Shown here: positions 16,446-25,360 of the stretch, one piece after another
Layout of the letters: every line of letters starts with the position of its first letter
How positions within the stretch are numbered: the first letter of the stretch is position 1
Assembly: GCA_049604415.1 (NCBI GenBank)
Contig: JBMYTN010000003.1
Location: forward strand, 62,001 to 126,000
Length of the DNA: 64,000 bases
From: JBMYTN01 sp049604415
GTDB lineage: Bacteria > Pseudomonadota > Alphaproteobacteria > Rhodospirillales > Rhodospirillaceae
Reading direction: 5' to 3'
Program-made: the position numbers and the translations under genes
Notes under the pieces: model-generated
Databases searched by the model: none
What the model was told of the DNA's origin: nothing
The model's input: the letters and a program-made list of their open reading frames with translations, nothing else

Positions 16446-17747
16446 TTACCGCGTTTCGGAGAAAGCGATGGTCGGCAGCGGTCCCGTTCGGTCCGGCTGG
16501 GCGACCGGCTCAACAACAATCGGGGCGTCCTGGTCCAGTGCGGCCAATTTGGCCCGCACCCGGCTCCAGCGCGACCGGCTGACGGGCACCACTTGGCCCG
16601 CCTGACCATGCAGGATCAACTGACCGCCATCGCCAGACTTTTTGTAGCGGGCGACCCGAGACAGATTGACCACATGGCTGCGATGAACCCGGTTGAAGGT
16701 CTTTTTGTCCAATCGTCGTTCCGCTTCACTGATAGACAGTGGACAAAAATGCTGCTGCGTGCCGTCAAACAGCTTGGTGTAATGGGAATCCGCTTGGATG
16801 GCGTAAATGTCCTCCACCGGGATCTCGGCTTTGCGGCCTTCGCGCTCGATGGGGAACACCCGATAGGGACGGCTGGTGGCGGGCGCTGTGCTGGCCTGGG
16901 CAATGGATTGCAGACCGATGGCCGGTTTGGGAGCCTCTGGGAGCATTGCCGACGCAGTTTGCGGGATCGGCTGCACTTCGGCGGGGGACATTTCGGTGGG
17001 CTTTTCAGCGGGATTTGCCGCCGATGTCTCCGTTCCGCTTGCGGGTTGAGTCGGCACGATCGAAAGCAGAAACAGGCCGGAAACCAGGAACGCCACACAG
17101 GAGACCAAAATCGCCAGGGTGCCTTGGTCCAAGGTTGGCGTGACCTGCAGGGCTTCTGCGGTCTTGGGTGAAACGGTCATCCCAGCCATGGACAGGTAAT
17201 GCATGATCGAAATCGCCAGTGCTAAAACCAGCGCGGAGACGATCATTGGTGGGCGTTTGCCGGTGCCAAACACCAGCCAGATCGCCAGGGCTGACGCGAG
17301 GATGGCGCTCAGGCAGCCGGTGATGACGAAGATCGGGGCATGGCTCATCTGCAAAGAGCTGTGCAGGGCATACATGCCCAAATGATGCATGGTGCAAATG
17401 CCGGTGCCCATGAACAGGGCCGAGGCACCAAGACGGATCGGCGTTAAGCGGCGGTTGGTGGCAACAAACACCGCGATCCCGGCGACCAGCACGCAGACCA
17501 GGAAGGACAGCAGGGTCGGCAGAACCAAAAAGTCCACCTTGGCGGGCAGGCGGGTGGCCATCATGCCGACGAAATGCATCGACCAGATCGCCAACCCCAG
17601 GGTCAGGGCCGATCCAGCCAGCAACCAGCGCCGCCGCTCCGGTGGGGCAGCGCGCAGCTGAACAGCAAGGCCCAAGGCGACAAAGCACCCTTGAAAGGCC
17701 ACAGCCAAGGACAATAGGACCAACCACGGCTCATGTGTCACCGACAT
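16446..17747 (-). CDS. coxC: CoxC-like MHYT-LytTR membrane regulator
   Basis: A 433-residue protein. The N-terminal half is a membrane MHYT sensor with about seven helices and three repeats of the marker (WSMHFVGMM, TMHHLGMY, SIMHYLSMAG), whose Met and His residues are thought to bind copper and sense CO or O2. A Pro/Ala-rich linker (about 235-315) leads to a LytTR DNA-binding domain (about 325-425: IPVEDIYAIQADSHYTKL, FNRVHRSHVVNL). CoxC and CoxH of Oligotropha have this architecture, and coxC there lies just before coxM, as here. It probably activates the coxMSLDEF operon in response to CO. A gas-sensing regulator not specific to CO is the alternative. Confidence 0.85.
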   Translation of the reverse strand: MSVTHEPWLVLLSLAVAFQGCFVALGLAVQLRAAPPERRRWLLAGSALTLGLAIWSMHFVGMMATRLPAKVDFLVLPTLLSFLVCVLVAGIAVFVATNRRLTPIRLGASALFMGTGICTMHHLGMYALHSSLQMSHAPIFVITGCLSAILASALAIWLVFGTGKRPPMIVSALVLALAISIMHYLSMAGMTVSPKTAEALQVTPTLDQGTLAILVSCVAFLVSGLFLLSIVPTQPASGTETSAANPAEKPTEMSPAEVQPIPQTASAMLPEAPKPAIGLQSIAQASTAPATSRPYRVFPIEREGRKAEIPVEDIYAIQADSHYTKLFDGTQQHFCPLSISEAERRLDKKTFNRVHRSHVVNLSRVARYKKSGDGGQLILHGQAGQVVPVSRSRWSRVRAKLAALDQDAPIVVEPVAQPDRTGPLPTIAFSETR

Positions 17748-17983
17748 AGTGAGCCACTCCTCCCTGCACCCGTCCTACTTTTATGGTCGGGTATTTTTTT
17801 CCATCATAAGGCAAAGTTTGATCTACAGCAATCAGCTGTATGACCAGCGTTGTGATCGGCGACTCATCGACCAAATGCCGTTGTTTTTTGGGGTAGGCTG
17901 TAGAGATCCTGTCCGTTTTGTGGTACGATCATTCCGCTTTAGTAATTTTTTCGAAAATGTATTCAAAGGTCGGGGGTGGGATC

Positions 17984-18562
17984 ATGATTGGCATGGTGCT
18001 CAGAATCCGTATCGGAACGCTCCGGTTTTTCAGTGTGCTAGCGGCGGTGTTGGTTTTGATGGATGCCGAGCCAAGCTTGGCGGCCACCGACAGCTGCACC
18101 TGCTACGAGGCCGGGCGTCAGGCCTATAAGGATTTTAATGGCTGTTATGGGACCGGCCCCTATGCCACCAGCATTGGCTGTCCGCCGTCTCAGAGCGGTG
18201 GTCTCTCGTCTTTTGGTCAGGGCTGCAATGATCGGAGCTGGGGCAACAGCGACAATCGGGCCAGCAATTGCCGGAACACCCGATCAGGAACAGGGTCCCA
18301 GAACAACAACACCGGCACTGTGGGCGGTCCACTGACCACCCTCTCAGCCCCTGGCGAATGGTATCTTTGGGGCGGCGGCTTTCCCGCCATTGGCGGATCC
18401 TGTTCCGGCGGCCAAAAAAACTACGGTGGCTATTGCTTCCATCCCTGCGAGGAGCACTACACGGGCTATAGGCTCAATCGGGGCAATATCTGTGTTCGCT
18501 GTCCCTTCGATGAATCGACCGTCCAATTGGAGGCCAATGGCACATTGACCTGCTTTAAGTGA
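17984..18562 (+). CDS. Secreted cysteine-rich protein of unknown function
   Basis: A 192-residue protein starting at ATG 17984 (GGGGTGGG upstream), with a signal peptide ending near PSLA-ATD. The mature part has about twelve cysteines in small clusters (SCTCYEAG, NGCYGT, GGYCFHPC, CVRCPFDE), suggesting disulfides and an extracytoplasmic place. The middle is low-complexity Ser/Asn/Gly/Thr (about 85-115). I do not recognise the family. Its stop region overlaps a possible GTG start of the next secreted protein and the genes are at most 47 bp apart, so they probably form a pair. It is read away from coxC. Confidence 0.65.
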   Translation: MIGMVLRIRIGTLRFFSVLAAVLVLMDAEPSLAATDSCTCYEAGRQAYKDFNGCYGTGPYATSIGCPPSQSGGLSSFGQGCNDRSWGNSDNRASNCRNTRSGTGSQNNNTGTVGGPLTTLSAPGEWYLWGGGFPAIGGSCSGGQKNYGGYCFHPCEEHYTGYRLNRGNICVRCPFDESTVQLEANGTLTCFK

Positions 18563-18609
18563 AGCCTTGGTGCCATCCATTTGGAACAAGGGCCGTGGTG
18601 AGGTGTAGC

Positions 18610-19920
18610 GTGAAAACAGTGTGGGGCCTGCTGATTGCCGTTGGGATTGTTTTGGGCGGCGGTGAGGCACGGGCTGACAAAACACTTTTGGACAATCCGG
18701 CCAATCCGGAAGACCCGCAAAATCCATTGCGGTCTTGCGTTGCGCCCTGCGTTTGGTCCCAGGGCGATGGGTCCTTTGGCTTGGGCGAGGTGATTGATGT
18801 GGCCATCACCGAAGGCGGTCAAGTGGTCACCGTTGGCTATGCCTATGACCGCAGCATTGGCGGTTTTGCGCGGGCCTATGCGGCAGAGGACGGCACGCCG
18901 CTCTGGTCGTTCACCGGGCAAGGCACCCGCCGGGGGGCAGGTGGTCCCAAATTGACCGGGGTTACGTCCCTGCCGGGCGGCGGGTCGGTGGCCGTAGGCT
19001 TTGACCACCCGGGGGGAGAGGCTTGGCAGGTTGGCTCGGATCTCTTCATTCCTGCGGTCGGTTGGATGGTGCGTTTTGATGCGGATGGCCAAGTCCTGTG
19101 GCAGACCCGCAATGGCGGGGCGGAAAACCGTTATTTCCGGGATGTAGTTGGCTTTGAAGATGGGCGTATTGCCGTCCTGGGCTATTGGGACATTGGCCGC
19201 TTTGGGCCAGACCGCCCGGATCGAGGCCGAGTGCGGCCCTGGGTGCTGCTCTATGACCAAGATGGCACTGTGCTTTGGGAGCATGTCTTCGAGGGATCAC
19301 GGCATAATTTCCCCCATGGCCTGACCCAGTCGGGCGACGACCGCCTCGTCGTGGTCGGACGGGTTTTGAACTATGGCGAAAACCGCCTGACCGATGCTTG
19401 GGCCGCGAGCCTGTCGATTGAGACCGGCGCAGTCCTATGGGAGCGGAACTATGGCGGTCGGGACTCGGAAACGGCGCATAATGTGATTGCCTTGCCCCAA
19501 GACCAGGTTATGGCGGCGGGGATCTATGGCGGAATGGCCATCGGTCAGGAGGGCAAAGCCCAGGCTTGGTCCTTGGTCCTGGATGCCGATGGAGAGGTTG
19601 TGAGCGAGGAGCGGGTCACGCGGGATGACCGGCTGGTTTTGTTTACCGATTTGGTGGCGTCCGGGCCGGCAGCGGGTCTTGGTGTGGGACGCACGGAGGC
19701 AATGAACTTTGTTGTTTGGGAGACGACCGGACACGGGCCAGGGAAGTCCTTCGCGTTGTTCGGTAGTCCCTGGCGGTCCGAAACCCGAGGCATTGCCTAT
19801 GATGCCAAGACCGATACCGCCTATGTGGTTGGCAGCACGGAGGTGCCAGAACAGGGGACGGGCATCGCTTATTCCAAAGGTTGGGTTGTAGGGTTGCGGC
19901 GTCAAAGCCAGGATCCATAG
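18610..19920 (+). CDS. Secreted beta-propeller-like repeat protein
   Basis: About 436 residues. I prefer GTG 18610 (GAGG upstream), giving a clean signal peptide that ends near GEARA-DKT; a GTG at 18559 would add 17 residues. The mature part contains at least four blade-like repeats of the form DxDGxVLWxxxxGG...GxxxVxG (FDADGQVLWQTRNGG, YDQDGTVLWEHVFEG, IETGAVLWERNYGG, LDADGEVVSEE), as in PQQ-like or BamB-like propellers. Binding or scaffolding in the periplasm or outside is likely. No catalytic residues are recognised. It follows the cysteine-rich secreted protein and may bind it (inference). Confidence 0.65.
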   Translation: MKTVWGLLIAVGIVLGGGEARADKTLLDNPANPEDPQNPLRSCVAPCVWSQGDGSFGLGEVIDVAITEGGQVVTVGYAYDRSIGGFARAYAAEDGTPLWSFTGQGTRRGAGGPKLTGVTSLPGGGSVAVGFDHPGGEAWQVGSDLFIPAVGWMVRFDADGQVLWQTRNGGAENRYFRDVVGFEDGRIAVLGYWDIGRFGPDRPDRGRVRPWVLLYDQDGTVLWEHVFEGSRHNFPHGLTQSGDDRLVVVGRVLNYGENRLTDAWAASLSIETGAVLWERNYGGRDSETAHNVIALPQDQVMAAGIYGGMAIGQEGKAQAWSLVLDADGEVVSEERVTRDDRLVLFTDLVASGPAAGLGVGRTEAMNFVVWETTGHGPGKSFALFGSPWRSETRGIAYDAKTDTAYVVGSTEVPEQGTGIAYSKGWVVGLRRQSQDP

Positions 19921-19981
19921 GCAGCCGGACAGCGCGCGGATCCGTCTGTGGGGCCTATCTGACCTGTTTTATTGAAAAAAT

Positions 19982-20281
19982 CTAAGGAGCCCTGTCTGCG
20001 GAGTCCGGGTTTTCCTGTTTCTCACCGAAAAACCTGCGCCATGCGAGCCAGCTGATCACGCCGTAAAGGGCAAGCCAGATGCCATAGGTGACCCATTGCG
20101 CCGGTTTGTCGAGATCGGGAAAGCCACCATAGTGATCAAGCATTTGGTAGATCAGGACGGAATAGATCAGCCATAGCCCGCCGACCACGGGCTTTGCCAG
20201 CAGGATGTCGCGGAGCGTGATATCGCGAAATCGTTTTTTGGCGGCCATCGTCTTGTATCTGTTTTCTTGGCGAGGCCACAT
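19982..20281 (-). CDS. Small membrane protein, two predicted spans
   Basis: A 99-residue protein with two hydrophobic segments (PVVGGLWLIYSVLIYQML and a second around WVTYGIWLALYGVISWLAW), a basic N-terminus and a charged C-terminus. The ATG at 20281 has GGAGG only four bases away; ATG 20248, eleven codons in, is an alternative start without a clear ribosome binding site. No family is recognised. It is convergent with the propeller gene, with 61 bp between them. Confidence 0.5.
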   Translation of the reverse strand: MWPRQENRYKTMAAKKRFRDITLRDILLAKPVVGGLWLIYSVLIYQMLDHYGGFPDLDKPAQWVTYGIWLALYGVISWLAWRRFFGEKQENPDSADRAP

Positions 20282-20446
20282 CAGGCCTCCAAAAGTGTTC
20301 CATGTCTAAGGACCAAAAACCATCCAAAGATGCCGCAATTGTCGCGAGGGCCGGATCCGGGGGCTCGAAACTGAACTGGGATCACACTACCTCTAAGCGC
20401 ATGGCCGCGCGGGCCTCCCGTGTGTGACGCTGCTGGAGAGAAGACC

Positions 20447-20809
20447 GTGATCAAATTGGTGATGTGCTTAACCCGACGGTCTGATCTGACCCGGGAAGAG
20501 TTTTTGGATTATTGGCTAAACAAGCACGCACCGTTCTTCCTGGAGAACGCCCATATCATGCGCTCTAAGCGTTATGTGCAGGACCATACCTTGACCTCGC
20601 CCCTGAACGATGTGTTCCGGAGCTCGCGCAATATGATGCCGGAATTCGATGGCATCGCCGAGGTATGGTTTGAGTCCGAACAGGATTTGATGGAGGCCTT
20701 TGGCACCCAGGAAGGCCAGGATTTGGGCGCGGCCCTGCTGAAGGACGAAAGCAATTTTGTCGATCATGAGCGCTCAGCAGCCTTCCTGGTTCAGGAGCAT
20801 GAACTCTGA
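20447..20809 (+). CDS. EthD domain protein
   Basis: A 120-residue dimeric alpha-beta barrel (ferredoxin-like) protein. The EthD pattern is clear: VIKLVMCLTRRSDLTREEF followed by DYWLNKHAP and, later, FDGIAEVWFESEQDLMEAF. The family includes small enzymes or accessory proteins for ring cleavage, ether degradation and polyketide cyclisation; no substrate can be named. I start at GTG 20447, which has GGAGAGAAG upstream, instead of the GTG 27 bases earlier. It stands alone between a membrane protein and a response regulator. Confidence 0.75.
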   Translation: MIKLVMCLTRRSDLTREEFLDYWLNKHAPFFLENAHIMRSKRYVQDHTLTSPLNDVFRSSRNMMPEFDGIAEVWFESEQDLMEAFGTQEGQDLGAALLKDESNFVDHERSAAFLVQEHEL

Positions 20810-20945
20810 GGCAATTGATCTACCTCCTGGATCCTCATGTCTCACTCCGTTATCTCTTCTTGTCTGTTCGCCCTCAGGGTTCGCGATCTTGATTGGATCC
20901 GTTTTGCTGGACTGTGATTTCTGATTTTGTGTGGGAAGAACCCAG

Positions 20946-21371
20946 ATGCCTGACAAGAAAGAGATTTCCAAGGCGGTGATGAGCCGGATCTCTATCCTGG
21001 TGGTCGATGATGACGAGGTCGTGCGCAAGACCGTCACCCTGATGCTCAATCGCCTAGGGGTGAAGTCGGTGCATCAGGCCGCCAATGGTCAGGAAGGCAT
21101 GGCCGCCGTGCTGCGCAATCGACCGGATATGGTGCTCTGCGACATGCATATGAGCCCGATGAACGGGGTTAAGTTTGTGCAGGAGCTGCGCTCGTCCGCC
21201 ATTGACGAGGTCAAGAAAACCCCGGTGGTGATGCTGACCGCCGATGGAGCGGTGGAAACGGTGCAGAGCCTGGCGAAATACAAGATCCAAGGCTATTTGC
21301 TCAAACCGACAACGGTGCTGCAGATCCAGGAGCGGATCTTCAAAGTGCTGGGCCGAAAATTCGGCCTGTGA
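20946..21371 (+). CDS. Single-domain response regulator (receiver only)
   Basis: A 141-residue CheY-like receiver with no output domain. Acidic residues VVDDDE, the phosphoacceptor Asp in MVLCDMHMSPMNG, the Thr in VVMLTADG and the Lys in GYLLKPT are all present. About 20 residues precede the domain. It may relay phosphate to a partner kinase or phosphotransferase. No histidine kinase is adjacent; the chemotaxis and ChpT genes lie 20 kb away. A 12-bp palindrome (AGCCCTAGGGCT) sits just after the stop, between it and the convergent arsH. Confidence 0.85.
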   Translation: MPDKKEISKAVMSRISILVVDDDEVVRKTVTLMLNRLGVKSVHQAANGQEGMAAVLRNRPDMVLCDMHMSPMNGVKFVQELRSSAIDEVKKTPVVMLTADGAVETVQSLAKYKIQGYLLKPTTVLQIQERIFKVLGRKFGL

Positions 21372-21393
21372 CGCAGCCCTAGGGCTGGCAGTA

Positions 21394-22122
21394 CTAGATT
21401 TTCGATGTGTCGATCTTCGGGGCTTCCTTGGCCAGCTGATCGACGCGTTCGGAATAGCGGTTGGTCAGGGCCTCGTTGCGACCCCGGGTCATCAAAGTGA
21501 ATTTCACCAGCTCCTCCATCACATCGACGATGCGATTGTAATAGGGCGATGGGCGCATGCGTCCGGCGTCGTCGAATTCCTGCCAGGCTTTGGCGATGGA
21601 GGATTGGTTTGGGATGGTCACCATGCGCATCCAGCGCCCCAGAATGCGCATTTGATTGACCGCGTTGAAGCTTTGCGAACCGCCGCAAACCTGCATCAGG
21701 GCCAGGGTTTTGCCTTGGCTGGGGCGAATGGCTCCCAGGCTAAGCGGGATCCAATCGATCTGGGTTTTCATAATGCCGCTCATGGTGCCATGGCGTTCCG
21801 GGCTGGACCACACCATGCCCTCCGACCATTGCGCCAGCTCCCGCAATTCGACGACTTTGGGATGCTCGGCGGGCGCTTCATCGGGGAAGGGTAGCCCGGT
21901 CGGATCGTAGAATTTGGTTTCCGCGCCAAAAAAATGCAGCAGGCGCGCGGCCTCTTCGGCGGCCAGGCGAGAGAAGGAGCGCTGCCTTAGGGAGCCATAG
22001 AGCAACAGGATTTTGGGCCGATGGCCGCTGTCCCCTGGCACCGTGTAGAAGGCCGGGTCGATGGGGTCAAAACAGCGGGGGTCGAGATTGGGCAGGTCAG
22101 GCAACGGCACGGGGTCGGTCAT
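21394..22122 (-). CDS. arsH: ArsH, NADPH-dependent FMN oxidoreductase of arsenic resistance
   Basis: A 242-residue flavoprotein of the ArsH family. The FMN-binding P-loop is KILLLYGSLRQRSFSRLA; the conserved WSSPERHGTMSGIMKTQIDW and TLALMQVCGGSQSFNAVN blocks follow. ArsH oxidises trivalent organoarsenicals or reduces other oxidants such as quinones and metal ions. It follows the ACR3 efflux gene by 38 bp, so the two form an ars operon. No arsR or arsC is present in the window. Confidence 0.9.
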   Translation of the reverse strand: MTDPVPLPDLPNLDPRCFDPIDPAFYTVPGDSGHRPKILLLYGSLRQRSFSRLAAEEAARLLHFFGAETKFYDPTGLPFPDEAPAEHPKVVELRELAQWSEGMVWSSPERHGTMSGIMKTQIDWIPLSLGAIRPSQGKTLALMQVCGGSQSFNAVNQMRILGRWMRMVTIPNQSSIAKAWQEFDDAGRMRPSPYYNRIVDVMEELVKFTLMTRGRNEALTNRYSERVDQLAKEAPKIDTSKI

Positions 22123-22160
22123 GATCTCTCAAATCAACTCTGGAACAGGGTCGATTAGAC

Positions 22161-23219
22161 TTATGGCTGCGGAGGTGGCTCTGCAAACCGGTTTTTGGTT
22201 CGATTGGCGAAAGCGACCAGCGAGAGCATAACCGGCACCTCGACCAACACTCCGACCACGGTGGCCAGGGCTGCTCCGGAATTGAGGCCAAACAGGCTGA
22301 TGGCCACGGCGACGGCCAGTTCAAAAAAGTTGGAGGTCCCGATCAGGGCGCAGGGGGCTGCGATCTTATGCGGCACCTTCATGGCATAGGCTGCGCCATA
22401 GGCCAGCGCGAAGATGCCATAGCTTTGGATCAGGATTGGCACGGCGATCAACAGGATGACCAGGGGGCGTTCCAGGATCACACTGCCTTGCAGACCAAAC
22501 AGGATCACCACCGTGGTGATCAGGCCGATGACCGAGAAGGGTTTGACCCGGGCGGTGAAGGCGGCGATTTTTTGTTCCGAGCCGAGCAAGCGCCTGGTGA
22601 TCAGCCCGGCGATCAACGGCAAGACCACATAGAGCACGGTGGCCAGCACCAGGGTTTCCCAGGGCACGGTGATGTCGGTGACGCCGAGCAGAAGCGCGAC
22701 GATGGGCGCAAAGGCAACGATCATGATCAGATCGTTCACCGAGACCTGGACCAGGGTGTAGGTCTCATCGCCCCGGGTCAGTTGCGACCAAACAAAGACC
22801 ATGGCGGTGCAGGGGGCCGCCCCAAGCAGGATCAACCCGGCCATATATTGGGCGGCGTCTTCCGGTTCGATCAGTGGGGCGAAGACATAGTCGAAGAACA
22901 GGACCGCGAGCAGGGCCATGGTGAAGGGCTTGATCAGCCAGTTCACCACCAGGGTGATCAGCAGGCCTTTGGGTTGGCGGGCAATGCCACTGACGGCACC
23001 GAAATCGACGCCGATCATCATTGGGAAAACCATGGCCCAGATCAGGACCGCGACCACCAGATTGATCGAGGCGATCTCGGCCGCAGCAATGGCTTCAACC
23101 AGGCCCGGGGCGACGGTGCCAATGGCGATCCCGGCGAAGATCGCGATGGCGATCCAGACGCTGAGCCAGCGCTCAAAGATCCCCATGGGCTGCGGGTCGG
23201 TGTCAGGGCTTGGGCTCAT
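22161..23219 (-). CDS. acr3: ACR3 family arsenite efflux transporter
   Basis: A 352-residue membrane protein of the bile/arsenite/riboflavin transporter superfamily with about ten helices. The ACR3 signature, including the catalytic Cys, is seen at LLGAAPCTAMVFVWSQLTRGD, with LVQVSVNDLIM and APCALIGTSNFFELAVAVA later. It exports As(III) using the proton gradient. I start at ATG 23219; GTG 23234 would add five residues and neither has a strong ribosome binding site. It is the first gene of an acr3-arsH pair. Confidence 0.88.
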   Translation of the reverse strand: MSPSPDTDPQPMGIFERWLSVWIAIAIFAGIAIGTVAPGLVEAIAAAEIASINLVVAVLIWAMVFPMMIGVDFGAVSGIARQPKGLLITLVVNWLIKPFTMALLAVLFFDYVFAPLIEPEDAAQYMAGLILLGAAPCTAMVFVWSQLTRGDETYTLVQVSVNDLIMIVAFAPIVALLLGVTDITVPWETLVLATVLYVVLPLIAGLITRRLLGSEQKIAAFTARVKPFSVIGLITTVVILFGLQGSVILERPLVILLIAVPILIQSYGIFALAYGAAYAMKVPHKIAAPCALIGTSNFFELAVAVAISLFGLNSGAALATVVGVLVEVPVMLSLVAFANRTKNRFAEPPPQP

Positions 23220-23419
23220 CTGGATTAATCTCACGCCTAAAGGATTTGCTTGAAAGGACTGGGAATCGGCGCGGCACCATACGCCTTTTTTTGTGCAGCG
23301 CCATATGTCGATCCGATGAATTCTGATTTCTCAAGTTATAGGTCCGGGGCTATTTCTGTAGCACTTGGGTCAGGTTGGTTATGCCAGAGATCTTGCCTAC
23401 GGACCGGGTTCAACAAATG

Positions 23420-23455
23420 AAAAACCCAGCACGCGGGGCGCACCGGGTTTTTTTT
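23420..23455 (-). terminator. Rho-independent terminator after mcd
   Basis: AAAACCC at 23421-23427 pairs with GGGTTTT at 23445-23451, around a GC-rich loop, with A and T runs on both sides, so it can work in either direction. On the minus strand it comes about 80 bases after the mcd stop and ends in GGGTTTTTC. It separates mcd from the acr3 promoter region. Confidence 0.8.
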
Positions 23456-23503
23456 GACGCGTGTCATTTGAAGCCCCCCTGCTGGGAAGCATCAAGCCAG
23501 CCC

Positions 23504-23532
23504 GGGCTTCCGGGTTCCGGGCTTCCGGGCTT
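23504..23532. repeat. Short tandem GGGCTTCC repeat at the mcd 3' end
   Basis: Four imperfect copies of GGGCTTCC (23504-23511, 23512-23518 missing one base, 23519-23526, 23527-23532) touch the stop codon of mcd. The rest of the 300-bp stretch between mcd and acr3 holds the terminator and presumably the acr3 promoter, with no open frame of note. The copies are probably replication slippage. Confidence 0.6.
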
Positions 23533-25220
23533 TAGCGTGTGAGGAGGCCGCGGCCGATGACGTGTGCTTGGATTTCGGCGGCGCCTTCGAACACGTTCAG
23601 GATCCGGCTGTCACACAGGATGCGGCTGATTTGATATTCCAGGGCGTAGCCATTGCCGCCGTGGATTTGCAGGGCATTGTCCGCATTGGACCAAGCGATG
23701 CGGGCGGCGAGGAGTTTGGCCATGCCGGCCTCGATGTCGCAGCGGCGGTCGCTGTCTTTTTCGCGGCCAGAGAAATAGGTCAGCTGGCGGGCGATCATGG
23801 TTTCGACCACGGACCAGACGATTTTGCCATAGACCCGGGGGAAGGCGTAGATCGGCTTGCCGAACTGGACCCGTTCCTGGGCGTAGCGCAGGCCGGTTTC
23901 CATGGCGTTTTGCGCCACGCCGACGGCGCGGGCGGCGGTTTGGATACGCGCGCTTTCGAAGGTTTCCATCAGCTGCTTGAAGCCTTGGCCCTCGGCCTCG
24001 CCCAGCAGGTTTTCCGCCGGAACGGTGAAGCCGTCGAAGGACAGCTCATATTCCTTCATGCCGCGATAGCCGAGCACCTCGATTTCGCCGCCATCCATGC
24101 CCTCGGCGGGGAAGGGGGTGTCATCGGTGCCTCGGGGCTTTTCGGCCAGGAACATGGACAGGCCTTTGTAACCCTTTTCGTCCGGATTGGTCCGGGCGAG
24201 CAGGGTCATCAGGTCGGTCCGGGCGGCGTGGGTGATCCAGGTCTTGTTGCCGGTGACGGTGTAGGTGTCACCGTCTTTGACGGCCCGGGTGCGCAAGGAG
24301 CCGAGGTCGGAGCCGGTGTTCGGTTCGGTGAAGACGGCGGTGGGCAGGATCTCGCCAGCGGCCAGCTTGGGCAGCCATTTTTCCTTCTGGGCTTCGGTCC
24401 CGCCCAGGCGGATCAGTTCGGCGGCGATTTCTGAGCGGGTGCCAAGGGAGCCGACGCCGATATAGGCCCGGGAAAGCTCCTCGGTCACCACACACATGGC
24501 CATTTTGCCCATGCCCAGGCCGCCATATTCTTCCGGCACGGTCAGGCCGAAAATACCCAACTCTGCCAGATGCTCGATCACCTCCATGGGGATCAGGTCA
24601 TCTTTCAGGTGCCACTCATGGCAATGGGGCGCGACTTCTTCTTCGGCGAAGCGGCGGAATTGGTCGCGGACCAGTTCCAGGGTCTCGTCGTCCAGGCCCG
24701 GATTGCCGAAATTGCCATCGGCGATCAGCTCGGCCATGCGGGCTTTGACATCGGTGGTGAAGCCATGCTCGCGCAGCAAAGTGGTATAGGGGCTTTGCAG
24801 CAGCTGGCGTTCGCGGACTTCAATGCCGAAATCGGCCAGGCGGGTGTATTCGCCCTGGCTCATGGGGATGCCGCCGAAGATCTGGTGCAGATATTCGGAA
24901 TAGGCCGCTTGCAGGATCAGTTCTTCCAGCTCGGTCAGGCTGCCATTTTCTTCCAGGCGCCGGGCCCAGGCCAGCATTTGATCCAGGGCGCTGATATAGG
25001 TCACGAACCAGGCATAGCCGTGCAGGGCATGCTGTTCTTGATCGAGCAGGGCGCTGACCGGCTTGCCTTCGGGGGCGACGGTGGCCTTCAGGGCGACCTC
25101 AATGGAATTCAGGGTGTCATAGGCGGCGCTCAAGGCCCGCTCGCAGGTATATAAAAGGTCCGGGATCACGAGGCTGCTGGACGTGGTGGCCTCTGCGGAC
25201 GGCTTCGGAACGGCGGTCAT
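23532..25220 (-). CDS. mcd: (2S)-Methylsuccinyl-CoA dehydrogenase
   Basis: A 562-residue acyl-CoA dehydrogenase-family flavoenzyme. About 150 extra N-terminal residues (rich in helices, LDQEQHALHGYAWFVTYISALDQ) distinguish Mcd from ordinary 380-residue acyl-CoA dehydrogenases. The core holds TAVFTEPNTGSDLGSLRTRA, RIQTAARAVGVAQNAMETGL and the C-terminal ALQIHGGNGYALEYQISRILCD. It oxidises methylsuccinyl-CoA to mesaconyl-CoA in the ethylmalonyl-CoA pathway, with FAD and electron-transferring flavoprotein. Ccr lies directly upstream on the same strand and ecm diverges from it, which firmly supports the identity. Confidence 0.93.
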   Translation of the reverse strand: MTAVPKPSAEATTSSSLVIPDLLYTCERALSAAYDTLNSIEVALKATVAPEGKPVSALLDQEQHALHGYAWFVTYISALDQMLAWARRLEENGSLTELEELILQAAYSEYLHQIFGGIPMSQGEYTRLADFGIEVRERQLLQSPYTTLLREHGFTTDVKARMAELIADGNFGNPGLDDETLELVRDQFRRFAEEEVAPHCHEWHLKDDLIPMEVIEHLAELGIFGLTVPEEYGGLGMGKMAMCVVTEELSRAYIGVGSLGTRSEIAAELIRLGGTEAQKEKWLPKLAAGEILPTAVFTEPNTGSDLGSLRTRAVKDGDTYTVTGNKTWITHAARTDLMTLLARTNPDEKGYKGLSMFLAEKPRGTDDTPFPAEGMDGGEIEVLGYRGMKEYELSFDGFTVPAENLLGEAEGQGFKQLMETFESARIQTAARAVGVAQNAMETGLRYAQERVQFGKPIYAFPRVYGKIVWSVVETMIARQLTYFSGREKDSDRRCDIEAGMAKLLAARIAWSNADNALQIHGGNGYALEYQISRILCDSRILNVFEGAAEIQAHVIGRGLLTR

Positions 25221-25360
25221 GGGCGCTTCCCCTCAAGCAATAGAATTATTTCAGGCGTGAAGGCCGGGGCGTGTTTGACACATCCCGGCCCGTCACCGTT
25301 TGATTTGTTGCCCACCAGTTATGCAGCGGTGGGGCGTTGGGATCAAATCCTAGAAAGGGC

